Source: Promethearchaeota archaeon (GTDB taxonomy: Archaea > Asgardarchaeota > Lokiarchaeia > Sigyniarchaeales > SOKP01). Taken from it: a stretch of 64,000 nt of DNA. The stretch lies in contig JALGVJ010000002.1 in the NCBI GenBank assembly GCA_029838195.1, positions 62,001 to 126,000 on the forward strand, given 5' to 3'. The position numbers and the translations under genes are program-made. The first letter of the stretch is position 1. Each line of letters begins with the position of its first letter. A model generated the notes under the pieces. It saw nothing but the letters and a program-made list of their open reading frames with translations, had not been told where the DNA came from and ran no database searches. Shown here piece by piece: positions 36,741-44,479 of the stretch.

Positions 36741-36912
36741 ATTTTAATAAATCATTTATCATGTAAAAGGATAAACGCATTATTTAGGAACAAATATTTG
36801 ATTCTTCTTATTTTTTTTTATAAATCATGAACTCGAACTTCTTTTAAAATAAAGGATTAAAAGATTCAAATAGAAGCAGTCAAAAATAAAACCAACCAAG
36901 TATTAACTGGAT
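36741..36912 (+). repeat. leader region of the polyferredoxin gene, second copy of a long direct repeat
   Basis: This intact copy of the repeat at 34344-34486 ends 8 bases before the ferredoxin ATG. It contains a TATA-like stretch (cttttaaaataaagg near 36840-36854) and a leader of about 60 bases that is strongly conserved between copies. It therefore probably represents promoter plus 5' untranslated region. Confidence 0.8.
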
Positions 36913-36920
36913 AAAAGATT

Positions 36921-37358
36921 ATGTCATTCAAAGAAAAATTTATCCCGGTTCAAATAGATCAAGAAGCTTGCATGCATTGCGAACGTTGTTTAAGAGCTTG
37001 CACTCAAAAAGCCATTTATTTTAAAAATAGTGTTCGTATGGTGGATTATAATAAATGTAAGGGCTGCTTAACTTGCGTGCAAGTGTGTCCGAGAAACGCC
37101 ATCCAAGTTACTTCGGCTTTTCCAAATCAAGTGATAAGCATTAAAATTGACCATGATAAATGTACTGTTTGTGGTAAATGCACGGAAAATGGGTTTTGTC
37201 CTAATCATCTTTTTTATAAAGATATTATCATCAAGGATCATGAAAAAATTGAAGGGATTCGATTCAAATTTAAGGAGATTTCACGATGTCAAAAATGCTT
37301 GCGATGTGAGGTGTCATGCCCCCAAAAAGCCATCATTCCGGTGGTCGTGAAAATATAA
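36921..37358 (+). CDS. polyferredoxin with four 4Fe-4S motifs
   Basis: A 145-aa electron-transfer protein. Four cysteine clusters are visible: CMHCERCLRAC, CKGCLTCVQVCP, CTVCGKC...CP (with a CTENGFCP variant spacing) and CQKCLRCEVSCP. It has no membrane segment, so it is cytosolic. It converges on the archaeoflavoprotein gene, and archaeoflavoprotein is known to take electrons from ferredoxins, so the two may be redox partners. It is preceded by a duplicated leader (36741). Confidence 0.88.
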   Translation: MSFKEKFIPVQIDQEACMHCERCLRACTQKAIYFKNSVRMVDYNKCKGCLTCVQVCPRNAIQVTSAFPNQVISIKIDHDKCTVCGKCTENGFCPNHLFYKDIIIKDHEKIEGIRFKFKEISRCQKCLRCEVSCPQKAIIPVVVKI

Positions 37359-37361
37359 TTA

Positions 37362-37369
37362 TTTTTTTT
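37362..37369 (+). terminator. T run between convergent genes
   Basis: Eight T residues begin four bases after the polyferredoxin stop, in the short gap before the convergent flavoprotein gene ends. Confidence 0.4.
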
Positions 37370-37397
37370 CGTGCTCAGCTCAGTTCATTTCAATCTT

Positions 37398-38000
37398 TTA
37401 AACGTTTTTAAATTTCTCTTGAATTTTTTTTATAATGAGGGGTTCGATTTCTGAGAAATTTTGAAAAACATGGATCCCTTCCATTTGTTTTAATTTATTC
37501 ACGTTTTCTAATTCAATATCCCTGATTTTTAAGATGAGGGGGGAGCCATCGGGTCTTGAAGTGACAATCGGTTCGACATGCTGATCGGAAGGTAGAAGAT
37601 ATACGGTTATATTTCCCTTGATGGTTTGGGCAACGCAATTAGTAATTAAAGAATCCGCAATTCCATGTACGATTTTAGCTATGGAATTAGCAGATAAAGG
37701 GCATACTAAAAATAAATCGTATTTTCCTAATTGAAGCGGGCCGGCAAAGAAGGGATTATTTGGCGTCTTTTCCACTTTTATCTTAGTAATGACCTCCGTG
37801 AGGTATAACCATTGTTTATACCACTTTATGACTACTTCACCTTCTTTTGAGAGCATTACCGTGATGTCTATTTTTTCTTGGTAAGTTTCTTGTAATTTTT
37901 TCATGAGATCGATGGATTCTTTAATCAAATACCCTGTTCCTGTCATTCCCCACATGATTTTATAAGGAGATTTTTTATCTGTCATGATAACATTTGGCAT
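37398..38000 (-). CDS. archaeoflavoprotein AfpA-like flavoprotein
   Basis: A 200-aa FMN-binding flavoprotein of the Dfp/AfpA fold. It begins with IMWGMTGTGYLIKESIDLM (phosphate-binding strand-loop) and contains YDLFLVCPLSANSIAKIVHGIADSLITNCVAQ, the typical P-x-S/T-x-N-T-x-A-K flavin-site region, then VYLLPSDQ. AfpA of Archaeoglobus oxidises reduced ferredoxin; dihydromethanopterin-reductase-like DmrB is the main alternative. Its 3' end faces the polyferredoxin gene. The start at 38000 precedes two further in-frame options, including an ATG at 37982. Confidence 0.82.
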   Translation of the reverse strand: MPNVIMTDKKSPYKIMWGMTGTGYLIKESIDLMKKLQETYQEKIDITVMLSKEGEVVIKWYKQWLYLTEVITKIKVEKTPNNPFFAGPLQLGKYDLFLVCPLSANSIAKIVHGIADSLITNCVAQTIKGNITVYLLPSDQHVEPIVTSRPDGSPLILKIRDIELENVNKLKQMEGIHVFQNFSEIEPLIIKKIQEKFKNV

Positions 38001-38205
38001 GTGGAAATAGTTTTAAAATCTTGAAGCTCTAGATGAAAAGGCATTTTATTTGTCATAATTTTTTTATTCCATATAATTTTTTCTAACTAGAGATTAAGAA
38101 ATTTTGTTAATGGTGAACTCTTTTTTATAATTAAAAAGAATACTGTTGAATGAACAATCTTAACTTGAATAAAATTAAATTACTTCTTACTCATTTGAAT
38201 AAATA

Positions 38206-40704
38206 ATGAATTCAAATAATCTTTCAGAGGTTTCCATTGAAGATAAAAAAATTCCCATTGAAGAATTAGAAAAAATCGATTCTACCTTCAAGATTCGGTC
38301 ATACAAGCAACAAATTAAAAGAATTGAGAAAAAAGGAATAAAACCACAATCCATAGAAGAAGTTTTAGATGACTTTTTTAATAAAACAAGACTTATTAAA
38401 AAATCCACGAAACTAGCAATAACAAAAGTGTATTACTCTCCGAAAGATCGTATCATCATCTTAATAACTAATAAAGGCGGCGAAATCATTAGAAATAGAG
38501 ATCGATTCACGGAAAAATACGGCTGGTTTTTTTTCGTCACTAAAAAAGAATTAAAAAAGAAAAGATCAGAATTGTCAGGTGAAGAAGAAGGGAGCGAAAA
38601 AAAGAAAAAAGAACATAAAGAAATTACAGTTGGCGAATTTGAGTTTCATTTTGAAGATAAAATCATTATGATCAAGCAAAAAAAAAATATGCGCCCTTTA
38701 TATCGAACTAAAGAATACAGAAAATATATCAATTTGATTAAGAAAAAAAATATTCCCCAAGTGCCTATTTTAGAAGTTTTAAAAGATTTTTTCTATGAAT
38801 TTACAAGTATTCCAATTAAAGAAAAAAAAGCAATAGAAAAAATTAATTATTACGAGGAGGATAAAGTAATCGTTATAAAATCTTTCATTGGAGACCAAAT
38901 GTACAACCATCTAACTGAACTTGTAGAGAAGTATGGCTGGTATTTCTACATCACAGGTGTTTCGGTGGGAGAAAGCAAGATTTCCCTGGCAATTGATAAA
39001 ATCGAACGAAAATTTGAAGAAAATCATTGGCAAAACGTGTCGTTTTTGAAGGGAACATCTCTTGAGGATATTAAAATCACGCTTTATCCCATCTCTCAAG
39101 AACCCAATCATAATTGCATGATTTTACAATTTGGAACTTTTACGTTAATGTTGGATTGCGGCATTTCAGAAGAACATTTCGAATATATTAAAGATTATTT
39201 AAATAGATACCCAGAAATCTTGTCAGAAAGTGAAAATAAATTAGGAATCAATAATAATAAGATTCAATGGCAAAAAAATCAAAAATTAGACATTCAGCAA
39301 GAAAATAATTTGGAAACCCCTACTCAAATATCTCAAGGATTAGGAAATACTCTTCCTCCCGATCAAAATGAATATATTACTAATGGCGAGTTTAAAAGAC
39401 AATTAATGAAAGAAAGCTCGCACGATGCGGAGATCCCGAATTCAATGGAACAATCTTCTTTCATTCAAGCTAATTCAAGCCAGCAGGATTCTCACGAACC
39501 ACAACAATTAAACGCAGTCTATATTTCTCATAGTCATTTTGATCATGTTTCTGGCTTAAAAGATCTAATAAAAATATATCCGGATGTTCCTATTTTATGC
39601 TCAAGAATTACTCTGGATCTTTATTTATTAAGAGATTCCAATTTCTTAAAACAAGAAGATTTTTCCACGATTGAAGAAGAAGAGTATGTTAATGTGGTAA
39701 GAAATGTAATTTACGTGGAAAATGGCACGAAAATCAAATTTAAAGATGAGGATTCCTATCTTGCGTTTTTCCACGCGGGGCACATGCCCGGTGCCTTAAT
39801 GTTATTAGTTAAGATTAAAGATTTTAGGCTCTTATACACGGGAGATTATACATATTGGGATATTACTCCATTTGCAGGCACGAGACGATTTTTGGACCAG
39901 ATTTCTAAGCCTATTGACTTCTTGTTGATTGATGGAACAAGTGCATATGAAGAGTTTGGGGATCCCTACAGCCATTTTGATAGTCTCATCTTGTTTTTGG
40001 AACAAAAGGCAGAGTATGGTGACAACACGTTAATTGGGGCAGATCCTTCTTCTTTGGCCATTTCTTTCATGTTGGTTTTCTGGAGGTATTTTCGAAAACT
40101 TCAATTAAGAAGCGATTTCAAAAAAAGACCGAATATTTACGTGGATATGATGGTGAGAAAAAACATCCAAGTTATTAATCACCGTTATGAATATATCTAT
40201 GGTCCCATTTCTCGCTTGATAAAAGATAGAGCAAACCCTTTCAACAGCATCAAATTTCGATGGTTTGACAAAGATGATCTGGACTTTTTGAAGAAGAAAA
40301 ATAACATAATCATCTCTCACCCCCCGGATTTAAGCTATGGAATCATCAGGAACATAATCAATGTGATAGCAAGAAATCCTCATAACTTAATCTTTTTAGC
40401 GGGGTCCATTCAAGAAGAACCCGGATTGTCTCTCGTAGAAGGCTCAAAAAAAATCGTTTTTTCCGACACGTGGACAGTCCCTCTTCGGGCATTATTGTTG
40501 AACACGTTTGCACCTCAGATAAAAATTAAATTACACGGCGATCAAACCCAATTATTTAAAATGATTGAAATATTAGAACCGAAAAATGTGTGCTTTTTCC
40601 ACCAAAATCCTTATAAATTAAATGAAGTCGCTGAAAAAGTTAAGGATATGGGAGTAAATAAAGTGTCCATCCCACGAAAAAGAAAACTCATGATCTTAAA
40701 TTAA
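38206..40704 (+). CDS. divergent KH-like/metallo-beta-lactamase/beta-CASP protein (CPSF-like)
   Basis: An 832-aa protein built like archaeal CPSF1 ribonucleases. Two N-terminal KH-like repeats (about 40-125 and 165-260, each containing YGWFFFVT or YGWYFYIT) precede a metallo-beta-lactamase domain with an intact HSHFDH motif (His442-His447) and GHMPGA, and a beta-CASP-like part. A Q/N/S-rich insert of about 90 residues splits the lactamase domain. Later beta-CASP motifs are altered: LAGSIQEEPG for TGSxGEP, LHGDQTQ where SGHA is usual, FFHQNP for the HG motif. RNA processing is plausible, with activity reduced or changed. The next gene starts immediately after. Confidence 0.82.
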   Translation: MNSNNLSEVSIEDKKIPIEELEKIDSTFKIRSYKQQIKRIEKKGIKPQSIEEVLDDFFNKTRLIKKSTKLAITKVYYSPKDRIIILITNKGGEIIRNRDRFTEKYGWFFFVTKKELKKKRSELSGEEEGSEKKKKEHKEITVGEFEFHFEDKIIMIKQKKNMRPLYRTKEYRKYINLIKKKNIPQVPILEVLKDFFYEFTSIPIKEKKAIEKINYYEEDKVIVIKSFIGDQMYNHLTELVEKYGWYFYITGVSVGESKISLAIDKIERKFEENHWQNVSFLKGTSLEDIKITLYPISQEPNHNCMILQFGTFTLMLDCGISEEHFEYIKDYLNRYPEILSESENKLGINNNKIQWQKNQKLDIQQENNLETPTQISQGLGNTLPPDQNEYITNGEFKRQLMKESSHDAEIPNSMEQSSFIQANSSQQDSHEPQQLNAVYISHSHFDHVSGLKDLIKIYPDVPILCSRITLDLYLLRDSNFLKQEDFSTIEEEEYVNVVRNVIYVENGTKIKFKDEDSYLAFFHAGHMPGALMLLVKIKDFRLLYTGDYTYWDITPFAGTRRFLDQISKPIDFLLIDGTSAYEEFGDPYSHFDSLILFLEQKAEYGDNTLIGADPSSLAISFMLVFWRYFRKLQLRSDFKKRPNIYVDMMVRKNIQVINHRYEYIYGPISRLIKDRANPFNSIKFRWFDKDDLDFLKKKNNIIISHPPDLSYGIIRNIINVIARNPHNLIFLAGSIQEEPGLSLVEGSKKIVFSDTWTVPLRALLLNTFAPQIKIKLHGDQTQLFKMIEILEPKNVCFFHQNPYKLNEVAEKVKDMGVNKVSIPRKRKLMILN

Positions 40705-40722
40705 ATGATGGTACGTACAATT

Positions 40723-41115
40723 ATGAATACTAACAAAATCAAGGATTTCATTAAAAACGCAAAAAACGTGGGAGAAATCGAGAATCCTGATGGATTTGGA
40801 GAGGCAAGGCGATCCGAATTTGGTGATATTATTTACACTTACGTTAAGATAAAAAAAAATATGATTGCAGAAATTAAATTTGAAGCCTTTGGATGCCATA
40901 TTGCGTTTGCCGTAGCACAAATTATATCAGATATGGTAAAAAACATGACTTTAGAACAAGCATTAAGCTTGACGGAACAAGATTTAAACCGCGTGCTTGG
41001 TCAAGTTCCTCCAAATAAAGAAAAATGTATCTCTTTAGGGTTAGAAAGTTTAAAGAAAGCTATAAAATATTATCAAAATAATGGTAAATTCCAAATACCA
41101 AAATATAGGAATTGA
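40723..41115 (+). CDS. IscU/NifU-like scaffold lacking the first cysteine
   Basis: A ~130-aa Fe-S scaffold-like protein. The start (IKNAKNVGEIENPDGFGEA), AFGCHIAFAVAQIISDMV and KEKCISLGLESLKKAI align with IscU. Of the three ligand cysteines, the second (GCHIA) and third (EKCIS) are present, but the first, in the usual CGD motif, is replaced: the segment reads SEFGDII, so Phe stands for Cys while Asp remains. An ATG at 40705, right after the upstream stop, is an alternative start. It overlaps the transcript of the CPSF-like gene. Confidence 0.8.
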   Translation: MNTNKIKDFIKNAKNVGEIENPDGFGEARRSEFGDIIYTYVKIKKNMIAEIKFEAFGCHIAFAVAQIISDMVKNMTLEQALSLTEQDLNRVLGQVPPNKEKCISLGLESLKKAIKYYQNNGKFQIPKYRN

Positions 41116-41190
41116 ACTAAATATTCTCTCATTTTTTCATTATCCTTTATCTTAAATATTAATATTTCATGATTGATTTATTCATTTTTC

Positions 41191-41200
41191 TTTATATAAA
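41191..41200 (+). promoter_or_regulatory. TATA-like box of the copper ATPase gene
   Basis: The stretch tttatataaa lies about 97-106 bases before the chosen ATG, leaving a leader of roughly 70-75 bases that could hold regulatory sites. It is the best TATA match in the gap. Confidence 0.45.
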
Positions 41201-41296
41201 TAATAATTCATAGCTCAAATTTACAATTTAAAATGAAAACATATTTTTATTTTAACTCTTATATCCTTTCAGAGATGTGAGGTGTTTAATATAAAA

Positions 41297-44200
41297 ATGA
41301 CCGAAGAATCTTCAGACCAGGTGAAAATGAAGCTTAGCGGAATGACTTGTGCCTCTTGTGCTTTAAAAATTGAAACCAAACTAAAAGGTTTAAAGGGAGT
41401 TAAAAGAACCGTCGTTAATTTTGCCAATGAAGAAGCTATTGTGGAATATGATTCTAAAAAAATCAATTATGAGGATTTCAATAAAGCCATTCGTGATTTG
41501 GGGTATAAATCCAGTTTAGCAAAAATGGATTTAAAAGTCCTTAATTCAATGGCCGAAAAAGAGTTTGAAAGCTTAGTAAATAAGATAAAAACTATTGAGG
41601 GTATTCATGATGTTAGGGCAAATTATAATGCAAGCAAAGTATTTGTAGAATTCAATGAATTAAAAACAAGCGAGACCGAAATAATTAAAAACATCAAGAA
41701 ATTAAATATCGAAATTGAAAAAACAGCCAGTGCCATTGATAAAGAGATAGAACAGCATAAGAAAGAAATGAAATATAGGTTGAGAATTTTAACCATTTCC
41801 TTAATCTTGACTTTAATAATTACTCCGATTAGTTGGTTTGTTCCTGAATCTTTTAATAGAAATTTGATTCTCTTTTTCCTTGCATTGATTAATTATGCGG
41901 TAGGAGGAACATTTTTTCTAATTGGAGCCATTCGTTCATTAAAAAACAAATCTACCAATATGGATGTTTTAGTGGCTTTAGGTACTACTACTGCATTGAT
42001 CTATTCAATTTTAACCACATTTTTCATTGAAGGCTCTACGTTTTTTGAAGCCATGAGTATGATCCTAACGTTTCTTTTAATTGGGAAATATCTTGAACAT
42101 AAAACTAAAGGACAAGCATCAGATGCCATAAAGAAATTAATTGGATTACAACCAAAAACAGCTACGCTATTAAAAGATAGTAAGGAAATAGAAATTCCAA
42201 TTGAAGAGATTGAAATTGGGGATGTTCTAATAGTTCGACCAGGTGAAAAAATACCTGTGGACGGAAAAATCATAAAAGGCAGCACGAAAATAGACGAATC
42301 CATGATAACAGGGGAAAGCCAATATGTGAAAAAGAAAGAGGGTGATGAAGTAATAGGAGCTACGGTAAATCAAACGGGCCTTATCCACGTCATGGCCGAG
42401 AAAGTAGGAAAAGATACGTTATTATTTCAAATAATCGATTTTGTTAAACAAGCACAAAGCAAAAAAGCTGCAAAACAACAATTAGCAGATAAAGTTAGTA
42501 ATTATTTTGTACCCGTCGTAGTTCTTATTGCCTCGATCGCCTTTCTTTACTGGTATTTCATAGCAGGCATGGGATTAGAATTATCTTTATTAATATTTAC
42601 CTCTGTAGTTGTAATTTCCTGCCCCTGTGCGCTAGGATTGGCAATTCCCACAGCCGTGATGGTGGGAACGGGTAAAGGTGCTGAAACAGGTATTTTAATA
42701 AAAGGAGGAGATTCTCTTGAAGCCATTAATTCAATAAACACGATAGTTTTCGATAAAACAGGAACTTTAACCGTAGGGAAACCCAGAGTATCCGCCATTT
42801 TTTCAGAAAAAAAGAAACAAGGAACAGGATTTGATGATAAAGAATTGTTATACTTTGCAGGAAGTGCTGAATTAGGATCGGAACATTCTCTTGCGCGTGC
42901 GATTATCGAAGAAGCAAATCAATTAGGTCTTAATTTAAATGCGCCTAAAGAATTTGAAGCCGTTCCGGGTAAAGGAATCATTGCTACTGTAGACAGAAAA
43001 GAAATTTTAGTAGGCAACGAAAAATTAATGGAGGACCATGACATTGATACTAGCGTCTTTAAGGAAGAATTTAAGAAAATTCAAGAAGAGGGAAGAACGG
43101 CAGTTTTCGTGTCCGTAGAGAAGGTAATAAAAGGCATCTTAGGAATTTCGGATAAAATTAAAGATCAAGCTCCCTATGCTCTCGATAAATTAAGAGAAAT
43201 GAAGCTTGACCTCTACATGCTCACGGGAGATAATAAACAAACAGCCATGTCAATAGGTAAGCAATTAGGTTTTGATGAACACCATATTTTAGCAGAAGTA
43301 CTTCCTAATGATAAGGCTTTAACCATTCAAAAACTTCAAGAATCGCAAAAAGGATTAAGAGTAGCCATGGTAGGAGATGGTATTAATGATTCGCCCGCCT
43401 TGGCTCAAGCTGACGTAGGAATTGCAGTAGGTTCGGGCACGGATATCGCTATTGAAACTGCAGATATCGTGTTAATGAGAGGGGATTTGAGGAATGTCGT
43501 TTCTGCCATAAAATTGTCCAAAAAAACATACAAAAAAATGATTACTAACTTATTTTGGGCATTTATTTACAATATCATAGGCATTCCGTTGGCAGCTGGC
43601 GTGTTATATTTCTTAACAGGATATTTTTTACCTCCTTACCTCGCAGCAGTATTCATGGCGACAAGTTCTGTTTCAGTGGTGACAAACGCCCTCTTTTTAA
43701 AGCGTTATGATCCAAGAACAGAACAACAAATTGAAGAAGAAAAATTATTAATGATGGAGGAAAAAGTTATTGATCCCGTGTGCGGAATGGAGGTTGTTCC
43801 TTCTAAGGCCATTGAATATCTATATAAAGGAACTAAATATTATTTCTGTAATCCAAATTGTGAGGCGCGTTTTAGAAGTGATCCTGAAACATTTAAAAAT
43901 TTTGATAACATGAATCCCGGTTTAATGCATAAACCCTTATCAGAAACGAATTTAGTGGAAGACCCCGTATGCGGAATGAAAGGGAAGCCCAATGATTGGA
44001 TTGAATATGAGCATGAAGGAAAAAAATATTATTTTTGCAATCAGTCTTGCCTGGTCGAATTTAAAAAGAATCCGTCGAAATATATAGATAAGAAAGATGA
44101 AAAGACCGAAGAATTTTTAAAAAAGCAACATGAAAAAGAAATAATAAAAAATGAAAAAATTAAAGTTGAGGAGGAAAAGCAAGATATGGGTAAATTAAAA

Positions 44201-44353
44201 TGTTCCGTGTGTGGAGCTGAACAAGAAATTCCACAGCATTGTGGAAAGCCCATGTATGTTGAAGGTGATCAATTAGTCTGCTGGATGGGAGCATCATGTG
44301 GAGCTCAACCCATACCAGAACATTGCGGAAAGAAAATGGAAATTGTCAACTAA
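41297..44353 (+). CDS. copA: copper-type P1B ATPase with two YHS domains and Cys-rich tail
   Basis: A ~1018-aa metal pump. An N-terminal HMA domain with MTCASC (residues ~16-21) is followed by about eight TM helices, [14 protein letters not shown] (CPC near 441), [11 protein letters not shown] (Asp near 486), SEHSLARAI and [18 protein letters not shown] is the copper-type signature. After the last helix come two YHS domains (each DPVCGM...YYFCN, from about 826 and 889), then a zinc-ribbon tail with CSVCG, IPQHCG, LVCW and HCGKKM. A GTG at 41282 is an alternative start; ATG at 41297 gives the normal N-terminus. The doubled YHS plus ribbon tail is unusual. Confidence 0.92.
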   Translation: MTEESSDQVKMKLSGMTCASCALKIETKLKGLKGVKRTVVNFANEEAIVEYDSKKINYEDFNKAIRDLGYKSSLAKMDLKVLNSMAEKEFESLVNKIKTIEGIHDVRANYNASKVFVEFNELKTSETEIIKNIKKLNIEIEKTASAIDKEIEQHKKEMKYRLRILTISLILTLIITPISWFVPESFNRNLILFFLALINYAVGGTFFLIGAIRSLKNKSTNMDVLVALGTTTALIYSILTTFFIEGSTFFEAMSMILTFLLIGKYLEHKTKGQASDAIKKLIGLQPKTATLLKDSKEIEIPIEEIEIGDVLIVRPGEKIPVDGKIIKGSTKIDESMITGESQYVKKKEGDEVIGATVNQTGLIHVMAEKVGKDTLLFQIIDFVKQAQSKKAAKQQLADKVSNYFVPVVVLIASIAFLYWYFIAGMGLELSLLIFTSVVVISCPCALGLAIPTAVMVGTGKGAETGILIKGGDSLEAINSINTIVFDKTGTLTVGKPRVSAIFSEKKKQGTGFDDKELLYFAGSAELGSEHSLARAIIEEANQLGLNLNAPKEFEAVPGKGIIATVDRKEILVGNEKLMEDHDIDTSVFKEEFKKIQEEGRTAVFVSVEKVIKGILGISDKIKDQAPYALDKLREMKLDLYMLTGDNKQTAMSIGKQLGFDEHHILAEVLPNDKALTIQKLQESQKGLRVAMVGDGINDSPALAQADVGIAVGSGTDIAIETADIVLMRGDLRNVVSAIKLSKKTYKKMITNLFWAFIYNIIGIPLAAGVLYFLTGYFLPPYLAAVFMATSSVSVVTNALFLKRYDPRTEQQIEEEKLLMMEEKVIDPVCGMEVVPSKAIEYLYKGTKYYFCNPNCEARFRSDPETFKNFDNMNPGLMHKPLSETNLVEDPVCGMKGKPNDWIEYEHEGKKYYFCNQSCLVEFKKNPSKYIDKKDEKTEEFLKKQHEKEIIKNEKIKVEEEKQDMGKLKCSVCGAEQEIPQHCGKPMYVEGDQLVCWMGASCGAQPIPEHCGKKMEIVN

Positions 44354-44375
44354 TTGTTTATAATTTTTTAAAATC

Positions 44376-44383
44376 TTTTTTTT
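44376..44383 (+). terminator. U-rich terminator after the copper ATPase
   Basis: Eight consecutive T residues lie 23 bases after the stop codon, before an AT-rich stretch separating this gene from the convergent membrane protein gene. Confidence 0.4.
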
Positions 44384-44479
44384 AATATATATCTATAAAA
44401 CTAAATTAAACCATTATTAGTCTTTTAGAAGTTCCTAATTGTTTGAAAATTAAAATAAATTAAATTAAGAAGAAAATAA

